From Temperatibacter marinus (GTDB taxonomy: Bacteria; Pseudomonadota; Alphaproteobacteria; Sphingomonadales; Kordiimonadaceae): a stretch of DNA of 64,000 bases. A program made the position numbers and the translations under genes. The stretch is from assembly GCF_031598375.1 (NCBI RefSeq), contig NZ_CP123872.1, positions 496,001-560,000 on the forward strand, given 5' to 3'. Positions 9,074 through 17,822 of the stretch are shown piece after piece (position 1 is the first letter of the stretch; the number at the start of each line of letters is the position of its first letter). Under the pieces are notes generated by a model. That model was not told where the DNA came from. It made no database searches and was given only the letters and a program-made list of their open reading frames with translations.

Positions 9074-10450
9074 TTAACTTGCTAAAGATCCCCGTGCTAT
9101 TTGTGTTAATGGTCTCAGTATATAACTCAACAATGTTGTCGGCTGTCCTTTAATATAGACCGTTCCTGTATTTCCAGGCAACAAATGCTCTAAACTTTCA
9201 CCTTTCTTTATAATGCCAAACCCACGGTAGTAGCCTTCTGGATCTTGGTCAGACGTGATTGAGTCTCTTGAAATAAAGGTTAGAGTACCAAGAACTGGCA
9301 AAGCCCCACGACCACTATCTGTTGCAAAAATAATATCAAACTCCTGACCAATATGGACTTCGTCAATCTTATTAACGGGGATTTTTATATCTAGCTTCAA
9401 ACTATCCGATACAGGGAAAATACTCATGATCGGCTCACCCGGCTTAATAACAGCCCCAACAGTATGTGTTGAAATTTGAATGACTACGCCGTCCACAGGA
9501 GATTTCACAAAAGTTCTAGACAAGAGGTCATCAAGCGATTCCAGCTTTGTATCAATATCATTCAATTGTTTCTGTAGCTCAATTGCTTCTTTTTCTGCAA
9601 CAGCGAGCCTGCTCAGCTTAACTTCCCCTTTTTTGACTTCGAGAGTTTTGATTTCATTGATTGTTTTTCCAATAGTCAGTTTTGTCGTCTCGATGCGGGC
9701 TTGCAGGCTGGCTTTATTGCGCTCCGCTTGAAACAAGCGAGTTCTTTGAATTAAGCCCTTTTTATTTAGCTCTCGATAATCTGTAACTTCTTTATTTGTC
9801 AGTTCTAGCTGAAGCTCGTAAGCCTTTTTCACTTCTTCATTGCCAAGAATAACGGCATTCTTTGTATCAATTTCACGGTCGATTGTATTTAAGCGACTTG
9901 AGATCAAGCTCATGACCGCATCAAATTCTTCGCGCTGACTTTGCAAAGCCTCTTTGACACTTGCATTAGATAATGTTTCAGGCTGGATATCTTTAGGTAT
10001 CTCAAAAGCTGGCTTATCTAAAACCTCAGCCCGACGGCGTGACAATTGTATTTTTCGAATGGCTCTTTGGATCAACAAACTTTGTTGCTGCACTCTAGAA
10101 CGTGTTGTATCCATAACAGCTACAATGTCGCCCTTATCAACACGCTCACCCTCATTAACGGCAACTTCTTGAAGGATCCCTCCTTCTAAGTGCTGAATAA
10201 CGCGATTATTAAGGTCAGCGATTACCCGTCCTTGGGCAGTGATAGCACTTTCAAGCGGTGCAAATGCAGCCCAGAATCCCCCGAATCCAAAAACGAGAAG
10301 ACCGACAAGCTTGGCAGTCTTTGTATCGGGCTTATAGTCAAGTTTAAGGCCAGAATGCCACCTCCCTAAACTCCTCCTATCCAGCACAGACGCGGTTAGG
10401 TCATCCTTTTGAGGGGCATCAGACAATGTATCATTTTGTTTTTCTTCCAT
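9074..10450 (-). CDS. HlyD-family type I secretion membrane-fusion protein
   Basis: A 458-residue periplasmic adaptor of the HlyD/PrtE/LapC type that would join the inner-membrane ABC transporter to an outer-membrane TolC-like channel. A cytosolic tail of ~45 residues precedes one membrane helix (LVGLLVFGFGGFWAAFAPL). Then come the first half of a lipoyl/biotinyl-like motif (VIQHLEGGILQEVAVNEGERVDKGDIV), a long helical hairpin at ~110-300, the second lipoyl half (FVKSPVDGVVIQI) and a beta-barrel ending before LRPLTQIARGSL. It starts 12 bases after the ABC gene, and its stop abuts the next open frame. No TolC gene or RTX substrate is nearby. Confidence 0.93.
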   Translation of the reverse strand: MEEKQNDTLSDAPQKDDLTASVLDRRSLGRWHSGLKLDYKPDTKTAKLVGLLVFGFGGFWAAFAPLESAITAQGRVIADLNNRVIQHLEGGILQEVAVNEGERVDKGDIVAVMDTTRSRVQQQSLLIQRAIRKIQLSRRRAEVLDKPAFEIPKDIQPETLSNASVKEALQSQREEFDAVMSLISSRLNTIDREIDTKNAVILGNEEVKKAYELQLELTNKEVTDYRELNKKGLIQRTRLFQAERNKASLQARIETTKLTIGKTINEIKTLEVKKGEVKLSRLAVAEKEAIELQKQLNDIDTKLESLDDLLSRTFVKSPVDGVVIQISTHTVGAVIKPGEPIMSIFPVSDSLKLDIKIPVNKIDEVHIGQEFDIIFATDSGRGALPVLGTLTFISRDSITSDQDPEGYYRGFGIIKKGESLEHLLPGNTGTVYIKGQPTTLLSYILRPLTQIARGSLAS

Positions 10451-10462
10451 TGTTCTAAGCCT

Positions 10463-12136
10463 TTATTTCTTTTCAATCATTATATTGCCACTAGACATCG
10501 TGTCAGTCACTGGGCCCGACTTCACGATCCGTCCACTTTGCATAACAAGCATCTCATCTGCAACCTTCAAAAGACCTGGACGTTGTGTAACGACGATTAC
10601 GGTCATATTTTCTTTCTTGCATTTTTCTATACAAGCCATAAGAATCTGCTCTCCAACACCATCAAGGGCAGCATTCGGCTCATCAAGAACGAGGACTTTT
10701 GGCTTCGTGTAGACCGCACGCGCTAGGGCAAGCAATTGCGCTTGTCCACCTGACAGATTCATACCAAAATCACCAAGAACTGTGTCATAACCTTTTGGCA
10801 ATCTCATGATCATATCGTGAACACCCGCAAATTTGGCCGCATCAATGGCAAAATGATCAGGATCATCTTTTCTTAACCGTGCAATATTATCCCGAACTGT
10901 ACCATTAAAAAAGGTAACCTTTTGCGGCATATACCCCATGTAAAACCCTTTAAGTACAGGATCCCATGATGAGATTTCTTGATCATCCAATGTGGCATGG
11001 CCTGCAGAGGGCTTGATATAACCCACAATGACTTTGGCAAGGGTAGATTTACCGGCGCCGTTATTCCCAAGCACTGCTGTTACGGTTCCAGACTCAAACA
11101 GATGTTGTAACTTCACTAAAATAGGATCAGAGACACCTTCTGGGGCGTAATAAACCTGCTTCAACCTAACAAAGCCTTTGGGCACAGGGAGAAGCGTTGA
11201 TTTTTCAGGCAATTCTAACTCACTCAAGCGGTCCTTTAACTTATTATATGTAGTCTTGATCAAAACAACCTGACGCCAGTTTCCAACAAGGGCCTCAACA
11301 GGCCCAATCGCCCGGCCCCCAATAATGACCATCGCGAAAACAACCCCCATTGATGCGCCCCCTTCAAGAACCAGCATGGCTCCTGTAAAGACAAGTAAAA
11401 TTTGTACAACTTGACGCATCGCTTTAGACAAAGAGGATGTTTTAGATTGAATTTCAACCATTTCAATCTGAGTTTTTATTGCCTCATTATGTTTGGCGCC
11501 ATATTCAGCAATCGCTTCTTTATACATGCCCATAGATTTTACATTTTCTTGAGATCGAGCAAAACTCTCCAAGACTTTTTGACTCTCAATGTTTTTCTCT
11601 CTTGATAAGTCAATCAAAGGCGACGTCTTTGCATTGCCTTTGATGGCTAAGTAAGACAAGAAGATTATACTTGCCATCAAGACAAGGCCTGCACCAATAT
11701 GGATATAGAAAATGATGAAAAGAAAGATGGGTACCGTCATAAGATCAAAAGCACTCATTACCACCGAGGATGACAAATGAACTCTTAGAGCTTGAATGTC
11801 GTTAATGCTCTGAATGCTTGATTGCTTGTTATGATTCAACTCTGCAGCCATAACAAGCCCCATCAAATCAGCTTCAAATCTAAGGGCTGCCTTTGACAGA
11901 ATAATGGTTCTAGCTTTTTCTAGAAAGTAATAAGCCCCCATAATGACAAGAACTAAAGCTAAGAGCGCGAAGAGTGTAGGTGTACTTTTTGCTGGGATAA
12001 CCGTCCGATATGTATTCATCATAAAGAGCGGCATTGCCAGAAAACTTAGATTCGCTAAAAAAGAAAATAACGATACGATGCCAACTGATTTCTTGTATAA
12101 AGAAACAGCCTGATCAAAGTCGGCAGATAATTTCAT
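10463..12136 (-). CDS. Type I secretion ABC transporter (PrtD/LapB-like) with H-loop substitution
   Basis: A 557-residue half-transporter: membrane domain at ~15-300 with about six helices, then the nucleotide-binding domain. Walker A GNNGAGKS is at 357-364, signature LSGGQ at 461-465, Walker B VLVLDEP at 481-487. The length matches the short type I secretion ATPases that lack an N-terminal C39-like domain. The segment that normally carries the switch histidine (VTHRP in the family) reads VTQRP, with Gln at 518 encoded by CAA, one base from a His codon. It is the first gene of an eight-gene minus-strand operon and is followed by hlyD. The exported substrate is not evident; a glycosylated adhesin or RTX protein encoded elsewhere is the simplest guess. 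Confidence 0.92.
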   Translation of the reverse strand: MKLSADFDQAVSLYKKSVGIVSLFSFLANLSFLAMPLFMMNTYRTVIPAKSTPTLFALLALVLVIMGAYYFLEKARTIILSKAALRFEADLMGLVMAAELNHNKQSSIQSINDIQALRVHLSSSVVMSAFDLMTVPIFLFIIFYIHIGAGLVLMASIIFLSYLAIKGNAKTSPLIDLSREKNIESQKVLESFARSQENVKSMGMYKEAIAEYGAKHNEAIKTQIEMVEIQSKTSSLSKAMRQVVQILLVFTGAMLVLEGGASMGVVFAMVIIGGRAIGPVEALVGNWRQVVLIKTTYNKLKDRLSELELPEKSTLLPVPKGFVRLKQVYYAPEGVSDPILVKLQHLFESGTVTAVLGNNGAGKSTLAKVIVGYIKPSAGHATLDDQEISSWDPVLKGFYMGYMPQKVTFFNGTVRDNIARLRKDDPDHFAIDAAKFAGVHDMIMRLPKGYDTVLGDFGMNLSGGQAQLLALARAVYTKPKVLVLDEPNAALDGVGEQILMACIEKCKKENMTVIVVTQRPGLLKVADEMLVMQSGRIVKSGPVTDTMSSGNIMIEKK

Positions 12137-12284
12137 GCGTTTACAACTTAATTGTTATTAATATTTCCCACCAATTAGCATATTATGCTTCGATCTGTCG
12201 ATAAGTAATCTTACCATATCGACTTTTAAGAAAAAATCTTATAAGACGATGACAGACACAGAAAAATAGAAACGGTAAGCAATT
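12137..12284. promoter_or_regulatory. Divergent promoter region with two inverted repeats
   Basis: This 148-base AT-rich spacer separates the minus-strand secretion/glycosyltransferase operon from the plus-strand sulfotransferase/GT61 operon. GTCGATA at 12197-12203 and TATCGAC at 12217-12223 are perfect inverted copies 13 bases apart. A second repeat, TAAGA at 12227-12231 and TCTTA at 12237-12241, follows directly. Either could be an operator read by both promoters or a hairpin in the plus-strand leader. No convincing -35/-10 pair was found by eye. Confidence 0.4.
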
Positions 12285-12938
12285 ATGCCTGTCCTGAGAA
12301 ATAAAGAGAAATCCATTTTATACATCCACACGCCAAAAACCGGGGGAGCCTATATCGAAGACTTCTTCAAAGCCAATGGATTTAAGATGACATATTGGAC
12401 CAGCATTATCGACCCAATTGAACGGTGTACAGCACAGCATTATCATATGAAGATATTGAACCAATTGTTCGACTTTTCAAAATTCAATTTTATATTCATG
12501 ACCGTTCGCAACCCTATAAGTCGCCTTGTATCAGAATATAATTGGTTGATCAAAAAGAGAAAAATCCTCTCTCCCTCTATCTCCTTTGAAGAGTTCTTAA
12601 AAAAAACCCTAGAGGACTATAACAAAAACCCTTACCTCTATGACAACCATATCAGGCCGCAAACTGAATTCGCAAAAAAGGGCGTAACGGTCTTCAAGCA
12701 AGAAAACCAATTTGATGAAAAATGGGCGGAGCGACTAGAAACATTGATCGGGATTGAATTTAAAACAAAAGAGGTCGTTAAAACGCAAAACAGCCCAGAC
12801 TTTCATAAAAAACTCACCTTAGGGGATGTAGATCCTGCCGTCGTAAAAGCAGTGAATGATTTTTATCACCTAGATTTTAAAAATTTCAATTACGACCCCG
12901 AGGAAGCATGGAACTCATATGGAATTCACCTTGAATAA
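12285..12938 (+). CDS. Sulfotransferase, PKTGG subgroup
   Basis: A 217-residue P-loop sulfotransferase. The PAPS 5' loop is PKTGG at 17-21 after the strand ILYIHT, and the 3' phosphate motif RNPISRLVSEY is at 75-85. A distinctive block around residue 125 (DNHIRPQTEF, then KQEN) is shared with the proteins at 14536 and 17822, defining a local paralogous trio. Start at ATG 12285; the other two also begin MP-x-x about 15 residues before the loop. Its 3' end overlaps the following GT61 gene by 20 bases if that gene uses its first ATG, so the two are probably translated together. Predicted role: sulfation of the glycan made by the neighbouring transferases. Confidence 0.85.
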   Translation: MPVLRNKEKSILYIHTPKTGGAYIEDFFKANGFKMTYWTSIIDPIERCTAQHYHMKILNQLFDFSKFNFIFMTVRNPISRLVSEYNWLIKKRKILSPSISFEEFLKKTLEDYNKNPYLYDNHIRPQTEFAKKGVTVFKQENQFDEKWAERLETLIGIEFKTKEVVKTQNSPDFHKKLTLGDVDPAVVKAVNDFYHLDFKNFNYDPEEAWNSYGIHLE

Positions 12939-14508
12939 CTCACACATGCTCGAGCAAGCCATTGCAGTGCCTTGTTATGGTGCTGAAAATGGGCCTGTTT
13001 TACCAGGGGTGAAGGGTGGCATATTTACCAAAGATATGGAAAGTCTCCCCTCCTCCCTTTTGTATCGCGAATATACCTCCAGATCCTTAAAGAATAAAGC
13101 TATCACGCGCGCTTCCAGTGGCAAAATTAACAGGATAATGGATCCCTATCCTTTGAATGAGAGCGAGTTAGAGAATATCGCTTTCATTGAAGGAGAATGT
13201 ATATACGGGGGGCTTCTCTTTAGCCATTTTGGACACTTCATTCTAGAGAGCCTTGCACGTCTTTGGTATATTAAAAAACACCCATCTCTAAAAATCATCT
13301 GGTTAAGCGCCCACCAGCAAAAGACATTGAGCGATTATCAAAAAGCCATCTTGGATTTACTTGGCATTAAAAATGAGATTGTGATTGTCACTGAGATTTG
13401 CCGCATAGAAAAACTTCACTGTCCAGATGCCGGTTTTCTTATTCAATCTAAAATCACCCCTGAACAACAACAGGCTTTATATGTGACCGAATCAAAAAAT
13501 TTGGTTTCAGGGAAAAAAGTTTGGCTTTCAAGAGCCTCTGCCACTTTCGGAAAGGTTTATAATGAGACACTCCTTGAACCGGTTCTAAAAGAAAATGGAT
13601 GGCTTATCTACGAGCCTGAAAAACATTCTGTCGGTGAACAAATAGAATTTTTAAAGGATGCTGAACATATTGCTGGTGTTGGGGGGTCTGCTTTTCATTT
13701 GTTGGTTTTCATTAAAAACTATCAAGGAAAAGTCAGTCTTTTTCCCAGAGGATTATCTCTCAGTGGCAACTATTATACCATTGCTGAGAGTTTAAACTTA
13801 AATCAAACAGAGTATTTTATTCCGTCTCTAAAGTGGTCCCATGATCAACCGAGTTGGCGCGCGAATTGGATATGGAAATCCCTGGATCCCCTTTTAAAGA
13901 TCCTTGACATTCCAGAAACAGCCCCTCAAAAGCCAGGGACACTCTCAAAACCCCTAAGGGATTTTTTAGCGTCACTGGAGGGGCTGGTTGACAAAGCCAT
14001 AGAGTTCACTCTTCAAGAACCTTTGATATCAGACGCGCTGCAGGTGAAAGAGAAATTTATTATTTCAGAGGGTTTCATTCGACGAAAGGCCACTCTGAAA
14101 GCGACAGATAGCTTCTTCTCAATGTCACCAATTCAATTTATGACCCTTTTGGATAAAAAGACACAATTCGACGCACTGATCCTGCCATCCTATCTGCCAC
14201 TTGAAGAAAATATTAAAGTTGTGAATGCCGTCTTAAGTCATATGAAGCCATCTTCATTTATACTCTTAGAAAAGAAAAATGATGCAGCTGAGAAACTCTG
14301 TAAATTCATCTATGACTTCTATCCAACCCTGAGCGTGGATCGGATTGAAGGGTTGGAAATATACCTTATCACGAGATCGCCTAGACGGATGTTCTCACCT
14401 GCAAATAACAGCCTTGATCGGGACTCTTCAGAAGAGCCAGCCTATGAGAGAATACGCTGTCTATCACCCGCCAAGGCCCTCGCTCTACTCGAAGCTTTAA
14501 AACATTAA
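12919..14508 (+). CDS. GT61-like glycosyltransferase with degenerate methyltransferase-like C-terminus
   Basis: A 529-residue protein. Residues ~85-300 resemble the GT61 (DUF563) family: HFGHFILESLAR at 103-114, KVWLSRASATFGK at 200-212, and AGVGGSAFHLLVF at 252-264. Residues ~350-500 align by eye with the C-terminal part of the paralog at 16269, which keeps a SAM-type VLEIGA motif. Here that stretch reads AIEFTLQE and has lost its glycines, while the later DSFFSMSPIQF and FDALILPS segments still look like class I methyltransferase positions. The domain is probably catalytically dead or non-enzymatic. Start: ATG 12919 follows a GAGGAAG ribosome site; ATG 12946 is possible and would remove the overlap. 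It lies between two sulfotransferases. Confidence 0.75.
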   Translation: MEFTLNNSHMLEQAIAVPCYGAENGPVLPGVKGGIFTKDMESLPSSLLYREYTSRSLKNKAITRASSGKINRIMDPYPLNESELENIAFIEGECIYGGLLFSHFGHFILESLARLWYIKKHPSLKIIWLSAHQQKTLSDYQKAILDLLGIKNEIVIVTEICRIEKLHCPDAGFLIQSKITPEQQQALYVTESKNLVSGKKVWLSRASATFGKVYNETLLEPVLKENGWLIYEPEKHSVGEQIEFLKDAEHIAGVGGSAFHLLVFIKNYQGKVSLFPRGLSLSGNYYTIAESLNLNQTEYFIPSLKWSHDQPSWRANWIWKSLDPLLKILDIPETAPQKPGTLSKPLRDFLASLEGLVDKAIEFTLQEPLISDALQVKEKFIISEGFIRRKATLKATDSFFSMSPIQFMTLLDKKTQFDALILPSYLPLEENIKVVNAVLSHMKPSSFILLEKKNDAAEKLCKFIYDFYPTLSVDRIEGLEIYLITRSPRRMFSPANNSLDRDSSEEPAYERIRCLSPAKALALLEALKH

Positions 14509-14535
14509 TTTTTGTCGCAGAAAGACTCGTTTAAA

Positions 14536-15138
14536 ATGCCAATTTTCACACGTAATAACAGTAAAATATTCTTCGTCCATATCCCTAAAACAGGGGGGAC
14601 TTATGTTGAAGACCTCTTCAGGGCTAACGGTTTTCAAGTTCATTTCTGGAAGCCGCGCCGCCTTCTGCCTGTGGAAGCTATTAGTCAACAACACTACCAC
14701 TTAGACATACTCAAGAACATCTTCTATATGGAAAGTTTCGACTATAAATTCGTCACTGTACGCCATCCTGTAAAGCGCCTCATCTCAGAATATAAGATGC
14801 GCAATCCGGATCAGGAAGTAGAAATTAATTCTTGGATAGACGATACTCTAGATCAAGCCTCTCAAGATCCAAGTTATTTGGACAACCATCTCAGACCCCA
14901 GCATGAATTCCATCAAGAGGGTATTGACATTTTCAAACAAGAGGATGGATTTGATGCCGCGTGGGCAAGCAGATTAGAGGCGGCCATTCAAACAGACCTC
15001 CCTCATAAACTCGTGAAGCGTAGGCGAGATAACAGAGACTTCCATCAAAGCTTTGATCCGTCACAGTTAGAACAGCGCGTTTTAGAAAAAATAAAGTCTT
15101 ACTATCAAAAAGATTTTGACTATTTTGACTATGACTAA
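14536..15138 (+). CDS. Sulfotransferase, PKTGG subgroup
   Basis: A 200-residue member of the local PKTGG trio. The 5' loop PKTGG is at 17-21, RHPVKRLISEY at 76-86, and the shared DNHLRPQHEF/KQEDGFD block follows near 120-145. I start it at ATG 14536, not the in-frame TTG at 14512, because MPIF then aligns with the starts of the paralogs and an AGAAAGA ribosome-site-like stretch precedes it. The gap to the GT61 stop is 27 bases, so this is the third gene of a plus-strand operon. Two near-identical enzyme types flanking one transferase suggest they sulfate different positions or residues. Acceptor unknown. Confidence 0.85.
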   Translation: MPIFTRNNSKIFFVHIPKTGGTYVEDLFRANGFQVHFWKPRRLLPVEAISQQHYHLDILKNIFYMESFDYKFVTVRHPVKRLISEYKMRNPDQEVEINSWIDDTLDQASQDPSYLDNHLRPQHEFHQEGIDIFKQEDGFDAAWASRLEAAIQTDLPHKLVKRRRDNRDFHQSFDPSQLEQRVLEKIKSYYQKDFDYFDYD

Positions 15139-15169
15139 GCGTGAAATTTTACGAAGATTGTATTTTCAC

Positions 15170-16165
15170 CTAAGACTGGCGATTTAGATAGTCTGTAATC
15201 ACTGTTTGCACTTGAGGTGAAAAACCCGCAGATAATGTTAAGGCTTTACTGCGCTGCAACTCTGTCCAGGGCTTAGGACCCGCATAGAGTTCAATCTTTT
15301 GATCGACATAGGCTGATCCCAGATGCTTGAAAAGATACTTATTTTCTATAGCAATTCTTCTTTTTAAGGGCTCAAACTGTGCTTGAGTAAGCTTAAACTG
15401 ATCCCCCTGTATTTGATCAAAGACATAGGTGTCATGGTTTTTTCTATGGGGATTAAGAGCTATATTTTTTGAGATTAGCGGCTCTTTAAAATTTAGATAT
15501 CTGAGCATTCGGACAACTTGATCAGAGGATGATTTATTTATGTCATAATAGGGCACAGCACTTTCTTTTGCGATGCCGAGTGCCTTGTAGAAGTGATCCG
15601 TCACGCCGCCGTCCAACATTTTCACTTCTTCAAAACTAAATACTTTTACAGTTGAGAAGACAGAGCGAATTTTCTGATATTTGGCAAATGGGAGTTCAAC
15701 CTGCCCTAAGGTAGTATACCGCCCTGTTTTAAGAATTTGCTGATAGTGACTAAGGAGCAGTGGATAGGGCCGTCTCAAATACATAAGGACAACAACAGTG
15801 AAGCCTTTCTGTTCGAAATAGGTTTTTAAATTTGATAATTCAACTTTTGAAAGAAGAGAAATATCTTCTCCGGAAAGAATTAAATCCTTGTCAGTCGCTG
15901 TCCATTCATCCAAAATTTGTCGGTATTTTCCTATTCGCTTTGCTAGAGGGATAGTGTGACGAACATTATTATGATAATTTTCAGGAGAAGAAGAAAAAAC
16001 AGTATACATCAACGCCGAATGATTGCCTGTGGGGTTTCTAAAAAAGCGATAGATCGGCAAATAGTACCCTTGTTCAGATAAATAGTGTCGGCTATCAATC
16101 AAACTCTGTTGAATTGATGTTGTCGCAGTCTTATGAATGCCCACATGTAGGTATACTGTTTTCAT
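15170..16165 (-). CDS. Sulfotransferase-like P-loop protein (HKTATTS loop)
   Basis: A 331-residue protein starting VYLHVGIHKTATTSIQQ, with the 5' loop HKTATTS at 11-17, a form common in bacterial proteins distantly related to heparan and chondroitin sulfotransferases. A strand-loop around VVLMYLRRPYPLLLSHYQQ supplies the 3' phosphate motif. The open frame extends 27 codons upstream, but that extension is unlike the family and has no ribosome site, so I use the ATG at 16165. It runs convergent to the operon ending at 15138 and is downstream of the GT61 gene at 16269, probably in one transcript with it. The subgroup is unlike the PKTGG trio, so it may use another acceptor. Confidence 0.8.
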   Translation of the reverse strand: MKTVYLHVGIHKTATTSIQQSLIDSRHYLSEQGYYLPIYRFFRNPTGNHSALMYTVFSSSPENYHNNVRHTIPLAKRIGKYRQILDEWTATDKDLILSGEDISLLSKVELSNLKTYFEQKGFTVVVLMYLRRPYPLLLSHYQQILKTGRYTTLGQVELPFAKYQKIRSVFSTVKVFSFEEVKMLDGGVTDHFYKALGIAKESAVPYYDINKSSSDQVVRMLRYLNFKEPLISKNIALNPHRKNHDTYVFDQIQGDQFKLTQAQFEPLKRRIAIENKYLFKHLGSAYVDQKIELYAGPKPWTELQRSKALTLSAGFSPQVQTVITDYLNRQS

Positions 16166-16268
16166 GGCTTTACGTAAAAGTTTGAAGTTAAATTTAATTC
16201 TGAATAATCCAAAAGGAGCAATATAAAATTCAATACGGCATGTCAAAATATAAGTTAAAATTATCAGT

Positions 16269-17822
16269 CTACAATTTATTTAAAACTCCAGAAACAGCGA
16301 TGTCCTGAATCCAGGAAGAAAGATTCATGTCAATTACCTCATCACTAACATTGTGCTGTAATTCATGTTTAACTATATAGAGACCCGTTCCCATTAAATT
16401 ATATATTCTTTTATTTATATGCTCAGAAAACAAATATTTAAAAAACAACTCGACGGAATCATTAGTAGTAGTATCACAAGCATATATCCATATAGAATTT
16501 TTGTGTGATGCAGACAAAGTAGCATTGTAAATTTTTTTATTTTTAGCAGCATCACTATTTAGATGTATTATAAAAATATCATAATCAGTCTGGTTTGAAA
16601 GATATGTAAAGTAGTGTGATGGGCATATATCAAAATATTTATGTAGTGACGTTTCAGATGACGAAAAATTTCTATTCTCCGAAACACTAATGCCTCTAAT
16701 TCCACTTCTGCGGGGAAGATAAGATATTGTATCAGCCCCGATCTCAAGCACTTTCTTGGCATATTTCCCTTTGACAATACCATCAATAGCAATTAAATTA
16801 TTTTTATGAATGCTAGGAATCTTTTTTTGTGAATTCAAACCTACTCCTAATTGATTTAACATCACCTCTATATTAGTAAAAACTCTGTTGCACCGAACAC
16901 GTGTTTCTCCTGGAAGTATGCAATCAAAGCTAGAAATAAACTTCACAGCCTGTTTAAATCTTTTTCTCTTTTGTATAGTTAAATAATTTCCCGATAGTGA
17001 TACCCCCCTTGGGAAAATAGTTAATTTCCCTTTAAATCCTTTAAGAAATACCATTGTATGTTGAGAGGAGCTAGCTATGCCTGCAATATGACATGCGTCT
17101 CGATACATTTCGATTTGATCTCTTACAGAGTGGTCTTCGGGCTTATAGATAATCCAGCCATTTTCTTCTAAGTGACTCTCAATTACATTTTCATTGAGAA
17201 CACGAGCTGATGTTTGCGATGTACGAGAAAGCCAAATTTTCTTTTTAAAATCCACCTTAGGGCAATCGATAATCTCTAATGCTTTACTCTGTTCATTAGA
17301 AAAATAATCTTGCACAATATAGCCATATTCCGGGACAATCAATTTCTCAAATTCCATAGGCTTGTCAACCAAAATAATTTCATTATTAATACAGAGCAAA
17401 TCTAATATTTCTTTCTGATAAATCGAAAGTGATTGTTTACCCTCCTCTACAGCCCAAACAATAGGCAAATCACTATTTCTATAATACCAGTATCTCGAGA
17501 GACTATCTAAAATAAAATGGCCATAATGATCGAATAAGATTCCAGCATAAATATAAGTGCCTTTTCTTTTCTCAAAGAGTTCTAACTGTGGGCTCCCCGC
17601 TCCCATAGTAAGTTTGAAATTTTTTTCGATTTTTTGCGGGACAGATATCTGATTATTTTTATATTTCACAACTGCATTAATTTTATAGTATAAACTATTC
17701 TTAACCAATTCATTCTCAGATGTGAATATACCCCCTGAAAAATTACCATATCTATCTTGAGAACGAGGTAAAACTTTAGCTTTAGAATACTGAGCTATAG
17801 AATCTGGTGTTATACTAACCAT
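16269..17822 (-). CDS. GT61-like glycosyltransferase fused to methyltransferase-like domain
   Basis: A 517-residue paralog of the protein at 12919. The GT61 part has DHYGHFILDSLSR at 98-110, KIWLSRTSQTSAR at 195-207, then AGIASSSQHTMVFLKGF and the PRGVSLSGNY segment also present in the paralog. The C-terminal domain keeps VLEIGA at 358-363, a plausible SAM-binding motif I, and DYDIFIIHLN near 413-422 at the motif where methyltransferases usually read FDLIFIDG. The usual acidic and His residues are missing, so activity is doubtful. The gene is visibly richer in A and T, and in Asn, Lys and Ile codons, than the paralog. Its ATG overlaps the upstream sulfotransferase stop by one base (TAATG). 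Confidence 0.75.
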   Translation of the reverse strand: MVSITPDSIAQYSKAKVLPRSQDRYGNFSGGIFTSENELVKNSLYYKINAVVKYKNNQISVPQKIEKNFKLTMGAGSPQLELFEKRKGTYIYAGILFDHYGHFILDSLSRYWYYRNSDLPIVWAVEEGKQSLSIYQKEILDLLCINNEIILVDKPMEFEKLIVPEYGYIVQDYFSNEQSKALEIIDCPKVDFKKKIWLSRTSQTSARVLNENVIESHLEENGWIIYKPEDHSVRDQIEMYRDACHIAGIASSSQHTMVFLKGFKGKLTIFPRGVSLSGNYLTIQKRKRFKQAVKFISSFDCILPGETRVRCNRVFTNIEVMLNQLGVGLNSQKKIPSIHKNNLIAIDGIVKGKYAKKVLEIGADTISYLPRRSGIRGISVSENRNFSSSETSLHKYFDICPSHYFTYLSNQTDYDIFIIHLNSDAAKNKKIYNATLSASHKNSIWIYACDTTTNDSVELFFKYLFSEHINKRIYNLMGTGLYIVKHELQHNVSDEVIDMNLSSWIQDIAVSGVLNKL

